Of a DNA stretch of 64,000 bases, positions 25,801 through 61,125 are shown piece by piece (position 1 is the stretch's first letter; each line of letters begins with the position of its first letter). A model generated the notes under the pieces. That model ran no database searches. It saw nothing but the letters and a program-made list of their open reading frames with translations, and was not told the DNA's origin. A program made the translations under genes and the position numbers. The stretch comes from Cololabis saira (taxonomy: Eukaryota > Chordata > Actinopteri > Beloniformes > Belonidae): NCBI RefSeq assembly GCF_033807715.1, contig NC_084601.1, positions 19,150,690 through 19,214,689 of the forward strand, written 5' to 3'.

Positions 25801-28800
25801 GAATATGACATGCTGTTAAATAAACTTAAACTAGATGTTACAAAAATACAGTACTGGACTTTTGGCAAATACACTGCCTGACCCAAAAAAACACATGTTT
25901 ATGAAATGTCAGTTATTTCCATTTAGAGATGCATTCATTTTACTAAAAGGCCTTATACTGATGACGGGAGGGACAGTCTGTGTTACGTCTTCTGCAGCAC
26001 TTCTCAAACACTCAGTGGGGTGAACATCTGGACTCAGTGGTGACCAATCCAGGTCCTCCAGCACGACGCTATTGCTTATTTGCCTACTTTTTTGCATAGT
26101 TAAATTCACTCATGGACCCAAACCCCAAGACATCAACACTTTCAGATGCAGCAGCTGTTGAAGCCGTCTGAATATATTTATATATATCAAATTAGCGTAC
26201 CTACTTCAAGATGAAGCCCTGTAGCTTTACATTTACCATACACATCTAAGGTGGTATAAACTTTCTAGTAGACTATTTCTGTGAGGAAGCTTAGGTGTGT
26301 TAGTTGCTTGTGTGTGTGTGTTCATTTGGTCCGTACCGAGTACAAAAGCGTTGATGATGACTCCAGATATGGTGGCTCCCACTGCAAAGCGAAGAATCAC
26401 GTAGACTGGGAAGTTGGGGGCAAAAGCTACAGCCACCCCAAAGACGGTCTGCAGAGCGATGGACAGCAGCAGGACGAACCGCCGACCGTATCTGTTACAG
26501 AGACGAGAAGGACGGAGTCTACTTGATGAGTGCATACTATGCTTTGTTACAGGTTCATGATTTTGTTTACATGACTGAACAACAAAAAAATAAAAATACA
26601 AATCTCTTGACAGTTTCCTTTTGCAGCACCTGATTTTTTTTACCGTCTTCTTTGTCACTGATGGTACCGGCTTGGTCCAAAACGACGGGTGCTCAGTGTT
26701 TTCTCAGCTGTGGTAAACCGGCCTCTGAGCCCACATCGCCTAATGTGGTTCATGAGTGATGTCACGTGAATGGAAAAAAAACCCGGCTCCACTACAAATG
26801 AGGTGTTCAGGAAATTCAGGAGCACTGGTTTTTGTGAGACTGAATCATTCCCTGTGGGCTTTACAGGCCTGCAGACCTTTTACAGGGCAAACAACACACA
26901 AGCCTATAAAGCCTAGGGAATACAGAGACCTCAATGACTCTGTTTAAATTCACAAAAACATTGTTTGGACTGTTGACCTTCATCCAAATAAGACAACATT
27001 CTGATATTATGGTGATTGCTTGAATTAAATCAAGGATAATCCATAAATCTTTCCATTTTGTGCTACAGCGTATAATCCTACACCTACGCCACTGTGACAT
27101 CTGCACCCATCCAGAGCCTTAATTACAGCCAGACCCTTGAAAACACACAGCTCAGGTTCCTCACCACATGCGTTTGTTGGAGGACGGGACATGTGTCACA
27201 AATGCCATGAAAAGCTCCACTCGGACATCATGGGATGATTAAGGTGAGTACATGTCCACATGTTGTGACTAACCTCTGATCACGACCAGCACAACTCTGT
27301 CCTGTCATCTGCAGAAATACTCTGATGACTGGGCAGTTGTGGCGGGTGTCGGCGGTGCAGAGCGACACTGAGTGCAGAGAGACAGTGGTCGGTGTGGAAA
27401 CAGTCACCTCATATTCAAAGTGAGGTTAATATTGGAATATTTCAGTGTGTCTTCACTTACAACGAGGAAAGGCTACTGGAAAACTTGAGAGAGTAAGTGT
27501 GGCATTAAAAGTGTGAGGAAAACCTCTCTGGAGGATTATTGAGATAGTCTCATAGGATGATTCCTTAACTGTTTCCAAACAGGATTCAGCCGAGCTAAAG
27601 GAGGATCTCACTGAGCTGTTCAACTGTCTAATCACTCTGAAAGTCCAACTGTTTATTTGTGGGCCTCTGCCAGAACCCAGAAACATGACTCAGCAAAACC
27701 AGTGGTCTGAAAGGAACCCACTGTACTCTCAACTTCAGCACCATTTGGGTTTGGTGAGTGATGCTCTCTCCTAGAATTCATTTAATTCGTTTAGCTTTCT
27801 CATGCTATCACAGTCACCTATACAGTCACCCCCTGTTTTAATCTTACATCTTTTGAGGTGTATGTTTGTAAAAACAATAAACAATCATCTTATTGAGGTT
27901 AAGTTCAGGCAAACCTCAGATGAGTAGCTATATCACATTTCTTCTCTTACCATCAAGCTAAAATCTTATGGGGAATACTAAGTAGCACCTTACTGCTTCC
28001 TGCTGCCATGTCTGGCAATCATCAGCTTTGATCAGCAGGTCTGCAGACCTCTATAAAGGTAAATGTCAGCTGGTCTGGTGTGTTCAGGTGTGTTTTATGT
28101 GGCGGCTGGAGGTAAAACAGTCATGTGGCGACTCCTGGCCACGTGGTCCACAGTTCGTAGAGCCTTGATGTGTTCATCAGTATGTGACTGTATCACGAAG
28201 ACTAGCACCATATAAATAAAGTCAATTTAACACAACACCCACAGCAAGAGCAGTGACCTTAAAGAAACAAGTGTTGCCTCTTTCATGCTGAAAGTTCTCC
28301 ATTGAAATCCAATGAAAATGACAAGTATCATCTAGTATGTTGCTTTTACTTTTACACTGCAGCATTCAAATACACTGATACATGTTGTGATGGAAAATTT
28401 AGCCTTGGCCACTTGATTCAACCAAAACTGCTGAGAGCAGCAAAATATTGTCTCGGCCCAGCTAAAGGCACAGACTGGTAGTCTGCTCAAAAAAGATTAA
28501 CACTGACCATAAAGATGTTTTTGTCCACTCGAATCGTACTGTAAGAATGAATCATCTTTTATGCCTTAAAATCAGTAATCAGCTTCCTTGTTTCATTGTC
28601 ATTCTGCATCCAGACGACTCATGTATGTTCTGACCCTTTTGCAGGCAATTGTTTAATTAAATCTACTGAAATCTGGATCATACCTCAAGTCTTCTTCTTG
28701 GTAACTTAGACACTCAGTTTCAGTCCAGTTATTCACGTAGTTGGAAGGAACGTGTTAAAGAGCATTTAATGGGGTTTTCCACAACACAACTATGTCTAAA

Positions 28801-30414
28801 AAGGTAGATGTGTTTAATGTGCAAATATTTCCGGTTAAAAAAACAAGAACGGTCAGTCCAACTGAACAGTTTCAGTCACACTGTGGTGTATGTTTGTGGC
28901 CCCTGAACTAACTGAGCGTGGTGTGTCAGCTGCCCTACTTACACACAGGCAACCCACATGCTGAGGGACTCCAGCTGCGCACAGCCCTGCAACCGGGCTT
29001 TGATGCTGAGGACCAGGCAAGCCGTGTGCAATCTCTACACAGAGTCAGAGGTTGACAGCTGCACGCTGAAAGAACGCTGCATAGCATACCTGTCAGCCAT
29101 GGCTCCGAACAGCACGGACCCCACCAGGAGGCCAGACATGTAGATGGAGGATCCAAGACTGTTTAATCCAGCTTTGCTGCACACCAGATCCCACTGAGAA
29201 ATGTAGAAAAAATTATTATGCAAATATTCTAGTTTCTGTATTGTCACTGGGTCATATGTATCTTTCTTCAGGTTTTTATTTCATTTTATTTTGTTCATTT
29301 ATTTCCATGCTGCTATTTTTTGTGCAAATTGAAAATGTGCATCGAAACACCTGGATGCAAACACAACTATAGACAGCACAAAATAACAACTGACTGTTTA
29401 GATGTATTTGTGTGCCTGGTGTGTGTGTATGTGTGTTTGTAGTGCATGTTATCTGTGTAGGTCTGTGGGCATGTATGTGTGTAGGCTGGGGGGCTGTCCA
29501 ATGTCCAAAGATGCAAAGTTTTCCCTGAACAAGACATTCTCTGGTTGGGGAAATACAGTATTTTGTTCTAAAACCTATAAACCTTTCAGCATGGATGTTT
29601 GCATTCCAGATGTGCACTGACGCACTGACACCATCACACCATCAGAGATCAAAACTTTGGAATAGAATGTGATTTGTCTGACCCTTACGCCAGTTTCCCC
29701 CCTTTGTCTTAGTCCAACTTAAATAAGCTTTGTTCCAGGGGAGAAAACAGTGTTAGTGTATTATAATCAAATATGGTTGATTTTGTATGATAGAGCTTTA
29801 TTGTGCATTTATGGATGACACTGTGAAGCGTGATTTCTATTATACAAACATTTCTATTTTTAACGCAGGCCTGCCAGAGGTCCTGAAGATTGTTGGGGTC
29901 TAGTTCGGATTTTTAGTCTGGTGAGGATTTTTCCAGATTTACAGAATCCTCTGATTATATTAGGCACTAAAGATGATTAGATATTCAAAGTGTTTCAGGT
30001 TTTCCCTGTGCACTGGGGACCAGATTGAATAATCATCTTCTGAATATTGATTTGGCCAGACATTTAATTCAGTTCAATAAAACTTTATTAAATCTGAAGC
30101 GAAATTAGATGATTCTGAGATAATTTGAAGACTTTGACTTTGGCAATGTGAACAATGACGTGTCAGTGTCGTGCTCAGGGACATGCTGGCATGTAAACTG
30201 GGCCGGGGTTCGAACCAGTGACCTTCCAGGTGGAGGATAACAGACTCACAACTCCACATTCTCAAAGCGTTTTTAGATGCAGCTTTTCACCGACTCATGA
30301 CCCTTTGTTTATCTTCACCCCAGAGAGGCTCTGCATCTCTCTAGCCAATTACATCACAAACATGTTACCAGTCATCGCAATTAGATTGCAAGATGAGGTT
30401 TGCAAATGATCGCT

Positions 30415-30487
<73 letters not shown>

Positions 30488-30646
30488 CTTTTTTTTTTAA
30501 TTTATTCACACAGACATGTGAATTGCTCTTCTGGAAAAGCTATCAAAAGCTTATGGTAGGAGCCAATGAACATAAATACATTAGAAATACATAGACAGGA
30601 ATACATACATGCACGTTATACTAGACTACCACTTAACATTACAACG

Positions 30647-30682
<36 letters not shown>

Positions 30683-31950
30683 AGAGAGAGAGAGAAGTTG
30701 GCAAAAAGCTAAGATTTATTCCAAGAAGGCAAAAACAAAGCGCTGCTTGGCAGGATCAAAAGGTTAACAGGAACAGGGATCAAAAAACAAGTAAAAGTGG
30801 CAGGAAACATGTAGGGCAAACCAGTACGGACCGACAGGGAACAAGGGAATGACAAGACCAGATATACTCAGGGGATAACGAGACACAACGAGACACAGGT
30901 GCAGACAATCAGGGCAGATGGGACACAGGCAGGGCAAAACAGAAACTGAAAAGCTGGGGGGGAATGTCAAACCTTGACAGAAAGAGCCATATTGGACTAA
31001 AAACACAAAAAACAAATATCTCTAGAGCCGCAAAAAATGAAAAGTCTTGTATAAGCCTTATAATGAAGGCAACACATGCTGCATGTAGCTATATTAGTTA
31101 TAACTGGGGGAAGATTTTTTTTTCATTATGCACTTCGAGAAAAAAGTCAAAAAGCTGAAATTTCGAGAAAAAAGTCGAGATTAGAAAGGGAGAAAAAAAG
31201 GGAGAAAAAAGGGAAAAAAAGAAGAAAAAAAGGAAAAAAAAAAAGGTCAAACATTTTTGAAAAAGCTCCAGGGAGCCACTATGGCGGCTCTAGAGCCGCG
31301 GGTTGCCGACCCCTGCACTATACAAATGCACTTTCTTTGTACATTGTAGGAAGTTTTGGCATTGACTAAATGCATAACTACAGACATTTTCCTTTTTATG
31401 GGTATTTTTTCTTTTTCAGTCACATATATATCGTGATATATCGTTGATGAAATTTCTTACAACATATCGAATATCGAAGATATCGTGTATCGTGATATTA
31501 TCGTGGGCCACATATTGCCACAGTATTGAATCGTGAGTTACCCCTACCGTCCCACCCCTAATATATATTAAAAATGTATAAAGCATTCCAACTTTGTTTT
31601 GGATTCGTGCTTGTAAATGCTGGTACCTCGGTGACGGTGGTGCTCTGGAACACCTCCCTGCTGTACACCCAGCCGTGGCTGCACGGGACGTCCTGCTGCT
31701 GCGGGTCCGAGAGGAAGCAGGACGAGTTGGAGAGGCTGAGGTTCACGGTGTCTGTAGCGGGGATGAGAGTCTGATTCCCGGCTCCCGGGTCGGAGCTCTC
31801 CCTGCAGCGGTGGGGCGGCGTGGCTCCGGTAAAGATGCTCACCATCATGTGGAAGGCGAGGAGGATCTGAGGTAAACAGATCCATATGTACAAAATCTTC
31901 TGGTACCTGCCGAAGCCTCCGATGGCAGCCAGGATTTGGTCGAAATTCAT
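22893..31950 (-). CDS. slc22a13: Organic anion/cation transporter, SLC22A13-like, nine coding exons resolved
   Basis: Exons in transcript order (plus coordinates): 31950-31627, 29193-29090, 26491-26337, 25200-25032, 24891-24777, 23950-23847, 23751-23540, 23421-23313, 23241-about 23029. All introns are GT-AG with matching phases; about 501 residues are resolved. The start at 31950 gives the SLC22 N-terminus [18 protein letters not shown] large extracellular loop follows, with N-glycosylation sequons at about N59, N70 and N75. Then come the MFS loop GAMADRYGRR, the LGTEW-CTKRR segment, [24 protein letters not shown] and [14 protein letters not shown]. It should be a 12-helix plasma-membrane carrier; substrates in the SLC22A13 group include urate and nicotinate in mammals. 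After [14 protein letters not shown] either a donor (ag|gtactt at 23028) leads to an unseen last exon, or the frame runs on to a stop at 22893 in repeat sequence. Choosing A13 over other SLC22 members is inference from overall match and synteny with trak1. Confidence 0.82.
22895..22985. repeat. Interspersed repeat tail at the end of the transporter gene
   Basis: The sequence ggatccccattag, gaagacttttcttcccgggg then tccaac and an A-rich tail resembles a widespread fish LINE/SINE-type tail. It is what the last transporter exon would read into if unspliced. Confidence 0.4.
30160..30262 (-). mobile_element. Probable tRNA-derived SINE fragment
   Basis: On the minus strand a B-box-like GGTTCGAACCC (about 30216-30206) sits in ccagtttacatgcc context. 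No clear A box was found. Located in transporter intron 1. Confidence 0.3.
30420..30472. repeat. (AT)n microsatellite followed by a T-rich tract
   Basis: About 26 AT repeats followed by a run of T to about 30498. Confidence 0.95.
30645..30697. repeat. (GTGC)n then (GA)n microsatellite
   Basis: About nine gtgc units run directly into gagagaga. Confidence 0.9.
31400..31560. mobile_element. MITE end fragment ('tatcgtgat' type)
   Basis: Repeated tatcg and tcgtgatat motifs end in cgtcccacccct, a terminus type of fish hAT-like MITEs. No matching left end is close by. Confidence 0.35.
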
Positions 31951-32787
31951 TATTTTGTGGAAAGAGGTACAGGATGAGAAAACTGTTTCCCAGCGCGCGC
32001 GGAGAGGAGGAGGGATGCTGATAGTAAAGCAGAAAGATGAAGGACTGCTCCAGGAGGAAAACAAGGTGAGGTTTGTGGTGCACGCAGGTGAAGTCACCCA
32101 GCAGGTAAGACTCCTGAAATAATCTTGAGGATGCACGAATCAAACGAATATCACCCACACTTCCTGCGCGCAGCCACGCCGTCTCCAAATGAGGAGAGTA
32201 TGCAGGCTGATATTAACCTGAAAATCCGACTTTTACCAAAGTTTTGGCTGCAGATTCCCAGCATCACAAGGAAGCCGCACCACGTGCTGGAAACTGCGTA
32301 CAAATTGATCCTCACAGATATTCGTAATTCAGCGGAATAAAACGTGATGGGTTCAGCATCCCCACCTCTGCTGCTTCCCGTGCCCACGTGTTTTTTAACT
32401 CGTTACAAAATCTATAGGAAGACAAAAACACACAGGGGGGTGTGACGTACTACTTACTAGCAGGGCAGGGCCACCGTTACAAAATCACCCGAGATTGTGA
32501 TGTAACAACCAGAGCAGCGACGGATGCTCAGTGTGTCAGATATTATACTGGTGAAAACAAGTGCACTGTGCAGCACAAGTTAATTCAGGCTTATGTTAAA
32601 CTCAATCCTCAATACATTTCAGTTTAAGGTTATTTTAGTCATATATACAACAACAAGGAACAACAAGGAAGACACCGTTTTTTTTCAATTTGATTGAAAA
32701 AGGCTCAGGCAGAAGCAGAGCTTATTAATCCCCGCCTACAACACAATACATGGTGTCAAGTGTGAAGAAAAAAAGAGCAAAAAACAA

Positions 32788-32794
<7 letters not shown>

Positions 32795-32857
<63 letters not shown>
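32795..32857. repeat. (AT)n microsatellite
   Basis: About 30 AT repeats upstream of the transporter gene. Confidence 0.95.
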
Positions 32858-32859
<2 letters not shown>

Positions 32860-32939
32860 CTACTGTACATACACTTTCATACATACATGTACACACATAG
32901 ATGCATATACATACACATACATATCTCTTTTCCCCTTTT

Positions 32940-33990
32940 TTCAATTACAGACATAACTCCCAAATATAAATACACATAATGATTTTTTGAACATAACAAA
33001 AGTTTGAGATCAACACTATTCCACAGCTGGACCCCTTTAAAAGAAATACATCTTCTTTTAACTTCTTTTATTGCTTTTGCAAACATCTGCATCCATCTCT
33101 TAACTCATATTTACTCTCAGACGCTATGAAACTTCTGCACACTGTCTAGTTGTTTTATTTTTTGCTTTAAACATGATTTGCATTGTTTTATAATAAACCA
33201 AGTCTCTAAACTTCAGAATATGAGAATTTAAAAATAATGTATTAGTATGATCATAATATCCCGCTTTATTTATGATGCGTATAGCTCGTTTTTGTAGTAA
33301 AACAATTTATCAGTTCTGGTTTTAAACGTAAATCCCCATAATTCCAGACTGTAAGTTAAATAAGGAAGTATCAGTGAACAGTAAATTAAGTATAAACTTT
33401 TATCATTTAGCATGTCTTTGGTTTTGTACATGATTGCTATTGATTTTGAGATTTTCCCTTCGACATATTCAACATGTTTTTTCCAGTTAAGTTTATGATC
33501 GATCACAACACCGAGGAATTTGGTCTCCCAAACCCTTTCAATTTTTCAGTATTAAAGATTTTTCATTTAATATTACTTCCAGCTTGGTTTCCAGATACCT
33601 TGAATTTGGTTTTCTTTATATTAAGAGATAATTTATTTACATCAAACCAAGTTTTTAGCACTCCAAGCTCTTGTTCAGCAGTGTGCAAAAGTTCTTCTAA
33701 ATTTCTCCCAGAGGAGTACAAATTTGTGTCATCAGCAAATATAATACATTTTGACTTATCAGAAACATAACAAATATCATTAATAAAGAGAATAAACAAT
33801 TTGGGGCCAATGATGGAGCCCTGAGGCAATACACAGGTGACCGGTTTAAATTCAGACATTGTTTGGTTTATTTGAACATATTGCTGTCTATTTTCTAAAT
33901 AACTTTTCAGCCAGGCGTGAACTGTCTCTCTAAATCCATAGTGTTTCATTTTTCCAGTAAATAGTTATGATCAATGGCGTCAAAAGCTTT
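32940..33990 (-). mobile_element. LINE reverse-transcriptase fragment (minus strand)
   Basis: The minus-strand frame 33949-33563 has SYLENRQQYVQINQ, LPQGSIIGPKLFILFIND, IIFADDTNLY (catalytic Asp pair) and KLSLNIKKTKF. The next frame, 33506-33270, has the following INxKLNWKxH-type block (MIDHKLNWKKHVEYV). The two frames are out of register. The fragment is inactive and differs from the LINE at 8287. Confidence 0.8.
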
Positions 33991-34962
33991 ACTTAAATAC
34001 AGCATGTTATCTCAGTAAATTGAAGAAACAAGTGTCTGTGGCCCACAGAGGCGCTCTGCTGCCCCCTACTGTTGGAAGAGCCTCATGGCAGCCTCATGCG
34101 CCAGGACGCAATATTACGACAGAAATTAGAGCTGATACAGCATCTGTAAACTCTGTCCTAGTGGGATTTCTCCTCCTATTTACCCACCAATGACTCGAAT
34201 ACCATTAAAAATGAACTAAACTGGTAGTGGTTAGCTTCTACGTTGTGGGGATGACTGGACTCAAACTGCTCTATCATCCAACTTTATTCTTTCCTCAAAG
34301 ACATCACCAAAAAAGAGAGGGGTTGCAATAATGTAATATGACCGTGAAAACAAAAAATATACATGGGAAATATCCGGTGACGTCAAATATTAAATTAAAA
34401 CCAATAAAATGCTAAATTAAATGTACAAAATAAGAGCTCACCTTTCCCCAAAGACGTCACAAAAAAAGAGGGAAAGTTTAGGTGGGACAGAGCCTTTTTT
34501 CTTTTAAACGGCCCAAATTCTGCACTAATATAGTTTAGCTGGGAGTTGTTTTTATAAATGAAATAAAAAGAAATCTGAGTTTGACCTTCTTTTTTTTAAA
34601 TCTCTGACATCACCTTTTGTAATTTATTTGGAGGAGTATAAGTCTGAACGTTTCTCATTCAGATTTACATAGTAATGAGATGTCACAGATCCAGATCAGA
34701 GTAGATTTATCCAGCTTCTCCATCTTTATCTTCACCCATCTTCACAACATGCTGCATTTGCTTGACCTCTTAAGTTAATAATACAAATCAAATCAAACTT
34801 TATTTATATAGCACTTCTCATGCAGTAAAGTGCTTTACAGAATAAAATCAACATTTAACATATAAAACTCACACACTCAGGGTTAAAAAAACAGACACAT
34901 CTGGTCATTTTCAAATACATCCTCACATTAATACCCACATACCACCCCCCCAACCCCCCCGG

Positions 34963-35048
<86 letters not shown>

Positions 35049-36080
35049 CCACCCACCCACCCCACAAGCACATTAAAACATTATATCATCATAAATAAAC
35101 ATCATAAATAATACTACAACTTAATTAAATTCAATTCAGTTTTATTTATAGAGCGTCTTTTACAACAGAAGTTGTCTCTAGGTAGTTTCCAGAGTCCTAG
35201 AACATGACCCGCGAGCAATTATTACATAAACATAAACACTGGCAGGTAAAAACTCCCTTAATGGGAGAAAAACCTTAAGCCAAAAAGTGGCAAGAAAAAC
35301 AGACAGATGTCTTTGAGGCTTCAGTAAATTGTGCTGACTTATAATAATTATAGGATCAGTTCAGAAAACTAACAACAAAGGAAGAATGAAAATGTAAAAT
35401 ATTACAAAACATAAACATTTACAGTAAAGGGCAAGCAGAAAACACGAGATAAAAAACAGCATTACACCAAGTAAAAATGTAAAATACTACAAAAGAAAAA
35501 ACACACTAAGAAAACACAAAAATTCCTCACAAAACAATTTATCAAAAGAAAAAAATACAGGAATTTTTCAAAAAACAGTTAAACAAATATAACAAAAAAA
35601 ACATATCCCATTTTATTTTAATTAAGATGAACGAATGGGCTATATTGTCATTGCACAGGTGCACAAGTACAACGAAAATATTGTTGTAATTGTGTTATTG
35701 CACTGGATTGCTTTTTTTTTTCTTTCAGTTTCACCATGATGTTTTCTGAAATGACCATCCATCATCTATACCTACCTATTCCTGCACAGTCTGGTATGAA
35801 ATCCCGTAATACTGCGCTCCCCCTAGTCCGGGTGCCTGTGACGTCACTGACGCGCGGTCCTGATGTGAGTGGATGGATGGATGAAGGCTCCGAGAACAAC
35901 AGTCAAGTACCAGAGTTATCCCGGATGTAGCTCAAAATAAAGCACGACGTAAAAATAAAAACACGCAAATTCCTGCCACCAGTACGACCAGAGAGATCCA
36001 TGAGCCCCTGCGACCCGGAACGGGATGAAACGAGTATAAACATGGATGTATAAGTGGTTGGATTAAAGGAAAATAAATAA
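33991..36080. other. Intergenic, no gene; LINE/SINE tails and microsatellite
   Basis: Two short tails of the form tttatttatatagcac / ttttatttatagagcgtc (34790-34850 and 35125-35300) are typical fish retroelement 3' ends. An (AC)n tract lies at 34964-35044. No coding signal seen. Confidence 0.5.
34964..35044. repeat. (AC)n microsatellite
   Basis: About 40 uninterrupted AC repeats. Confidence 0.95.
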
Positions 36081-36084
36081 ATCG

Positions 36085-37030
36085 TGCTTTTTTTTCACAA
36101 TATGTTTATTGTCATTTTTTAGTTTTTCCAAACTCACAACATTTACGCATACATTACATAGACACACACACACTTAGCTTTCACCATTTTCAATTTAAAT
36201 ATAAATAATTATATTGAATTAACCAATCAGGGAGGAAAAATAAAATACATTTATCCACATTCTCACCGTAAGAGCATTCATACTCTTCCAACACAGTGCA
36301 ACAGCTCTCCTGGCCTGAAGAAGTCCAAAGTCCAGAACTGTATATTGCTTTGACGTTTGTAGGAAGTTCTTTAGATATATTCCAAGCACACACAGTTTGG
36401 CATTTAGGGGGACTTTAGCATTAAACATCTCTGACAACAATTTATAGCATCCTTCCAAAAGTTTTTTTTTTTTACAATACACGATAGGCTAACATCTTCA
36501 GGTAAAAAATATGTACAATGTAAAGTTAATTTTAGCTTGTCAGTCCTATCTGTAAACGATCTCACAGGATTTACTGTTTCCTCGTAATTGATGCTTTTAT
36601 TCTGAAGGTCTCGTCCAGAAGTGGCGCTTTTCTGGCCTCCCCGGGTCTTTGACGGTCTCGACGTTGTGAAAGCAGGTTTCATGAGGTCAGAGCAGAGGAA
36701 AGACATGAAGCAAAGTCCTGACGGGACGGAGAAGCGGACCGGCCCAGGAGCGAGTGTGGGAACCAGCGCGGGGCGTGTGTGATCATCCGGAGCTGCGGGC
36801 GCCGCGGACGCAGACATGCGCTGATCCCTGCCATCCTCCCGGCCTGCAGCACGGACCTCTACCTGCACAACACCAGCCTCCATCCGATCATCCTCCTGCA
36901 GATCTGACCTCTCCCGCAGCCCTCCTGCCTTGTAACAGAGACCCACAGTGAGTAGAGACCAGCTGATCCAGCTGCTTCTTGAATTTAATGGCGATGTCAC
37001 GCATCATTGGGTCAGATGATCACGCCCGTG
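36085..37030 (-). other. Unrecognised intronless transcript-like unit and GC-rich island
   Basis: The minus strand has an open frame from 37000 to 36404 (198 residues). About 300 nt after its stop come an aataaa signal and an A-run (reverse of ttttttttcacaatatgtttattg, about 36090). The 5' half (36600-36960) is markedly GC-rich, while the 3' half is AT-rich. The protein, containing SAAPAAPDDHTRPALVPTLA, matches nothing I know. It could be a retrocopy, or the island could be the CpG promoter of trak1 on the other strand. Neither is proven. Confidence 0.25.
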
Positions 37031-38720
37031 CACTTTTCCGTGCGACTGTAAGGACGGGACTTTATGAAAACCCTCAAGATCGACTTCGCTATTGTGGATC
37101 AAGCCACACCCTCGCTCATTCAAATGGCATTGTTTATGCGCCACATGCATGAATGAAAGCTGACCTATTTGTGTCCTGCAGCAGCGTCATCTATGAGGTC
37201 ACTGCCGGACAGTTGTGGCTTCTGTGACTCAAGGACATGAACATTTCGTCTGCAGGGTCATTTTGGCAGTTCCTCTATTTTAGAGTATTTTAGAAAAGGA
37301 ACCAGCATGAGTTTAAGGTTTCTACCTCTCTGAGTTAGATTATCTCCTTTATTCTGTGGTTCTACTCTAATGCAGAATGTTATGGACACATTAAATAAAT
37401 CAATACATTTTTTTAAATAAGACATCTAAAGTGCTTTGACTCCAAGTCCTGTGAGCTGCTTGACATACAAATGTCTTAATACCAACGTATTATGTACTTA
37501 TTATGTATATTTAAGGAAATGCCCAGAGGAAGTTCATTTTAAACATGATCTCCAAAGTACATATAAACTTAGCAATGAAATAAGTGTGCCAAAAGGTGTG
37601 TGTTATTAAAGAAACATTGAATAAGTCAGTTAAGTTTATTTATACAAGCCTTTAACTGATAAAAGTCAAAAAGAACTCCACAGTTTCACAGATAAAATTG
37701 CAAAGTATAAAAATAGATGTATACTTTGTGGCACATGCATTCCTCCTTTGCTCATGCAACCACTGACCGTCCATACAACCAGCTGCAGCGGCAGATTTAG
37801 GATTTTTCTGTGTCGAGGGGCCGCATCTCTAACAAAGTTGCCAAGTATTTGTTATAAAACAGCAAAGCTCTTTACTAGTTTTACTTTTTTTCCACTGCTT
37901 TCAAGCAGACTGCACAGCATAAGAAACACATAAATTAGCATTAGATTGATTAGCAACAGCTGGATGGAAAGATATGAAGAAGGTGTATGTTACTGAAATT
38001 GATAGTAAGCCCCAGCTGCTGCTTCTTCATTTAATGATTGCCAGGTTCAGGAAATCTTCTTTCACACATTAATGACTACCAACATGGTGATAAACTCCTC
38101 AAAACCTGGACACTTGCATTAATGGGTCTTCAGTGTTTGTCAAATGTTGGCTAGCCTCCAGGTCTCCTTTTGCCTTCCTCTGTAAGTTTCATTGATAGTG
38201 GACATTCCTGTTGGCCCTGTTTGTTCTGGGAATCGCATCCACCTAAAACTGATCGTTGCTCGTTACAAAGGACAGAGGACAGACAGGACAGGGGCACTTC
38301 AGGGGGCCAATCACATTTCAGATTGGCCCCCCACCTTTGTTCTGCCTCTGCCCTTGAAGCTGCTGCACTTGCAGTTTGATGAGGCACACCGGCAGCTGTC
38401 AATGATCCCCCACTCACACACACCAAAACAACACTTCCTACGTCGTGCCACGATCTCGCCCTGTTCGTAGCTGCAAGCCATCTACATGAGATCACAGCAG
38501 AGTGACTATGGAGTCAGCAGAAGAGTGAAATATTGATTGGTATGGATCTGGAGTCACTGATACCCCTTGTGTTAAAGTCTCTGCTCCTCTTCGGCCCAGG
38601 CGTTCTTCAGTCTCCTCGTCCGTGGGTTGGACCTGCTCGTTCGGAGGAGCTCCAGCTCCAGCGGCTCATGGCCCTTGCTTCTCTCCGGCAGTGAGAGGTG
38701 AGCCAAGCTGGCCTCCCCAG

Positions 38721-60519
<21,799 letters not shown>

Positions 60520-60700
60520 CCCGGAGCTCTTCGGGGAGCCAAGTAGGAGCCAGGAAGGGTGGAGAACCGGCTGCTGAATGACAACGTTTGAACTCAATGA
60601 CCCTGCTGGTTTCCAATCTCTCCTGTGGTTCTTCATGAACACCAAACACTCTAGTGCTTTTAAGTTATGACTGATGCTTGAATTCTAAAGAGAAAATAAA
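60520..60700 (+). other. trak1: trak1 3' UTR with candidate polyA signal
   Basis: The first aataaa after the stop is at 60695-60700. If used, the 3' UTR would be only about 200 nt, and longer forms are likely. No other processing signal was singled out. Confidence 0.45.
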
Positions 60701-60704
60701 CAAA

Positions 60705-61125
60705 CTTAAGGGGTTAGTTCACCCAAATCAGAAAAAACAACATCATCTGACACATTTTTCAATATATGAGAAATAATATGCCCAAGTTTTGTGTTTTTGT
60801 GCCCAGATTTGGACAAATCTCTGAATAAGACGATTTCAGAAATTCAGCAACTGCAGTATAGCCCTGCTCGTGAGTCAGTCTTCTGCTTTGGCTGATATAT
60901 TTAGCTGATATAGCACCGGAAGCAGCTTTGGCACCGACTGACGATTAGCTCCTTTTAGCATGCAAACAGTGTAAATTAAAAAGAGGTGGCACTGTAATGT
61001 CCGTCCCAAAGCACTGCTTCATCTTGTGATAGTTTGGGCACAGATGTTTTAAAATCTGGAAACAAAACATTTTAAATGTAATTTCATTGTCAATCACTGG
61101 GTGAAGTGACCCATTAAAACATGCC
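60705..61125. mobile_element. MITE-like element with imperfect inverted ends
   Basis: The left end ttaaggggttagttcaccca resembles the reverse of the right end (gggtgaagtgacccattaaa). The start ggttagttcacccaaa is common in fish MITEs. No frame. Confidence 0.4.

Noticed and set aside
32125..32400. Upstream in-frame Met codons of the transporter exon 1 frame (MHPQDYF)
   Set aside because: Family members start at the MNFDQ position; the extension has no similarity and is probably 5' UTR.
36705..36776. Candidate first exon of trak1 starting MKQSPDGTEKRTGPG
   Set aside because: The phase could match the exon at 38721, but the donor (c|gtgtgt) is weak and nothing else supports it.
38151..38495. 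114-residue minus-strand frame and overlapping plus-strand frames
   Set aside because: No recognisable domain, no codon or splice evidence; sequence looks like degraded repeat.
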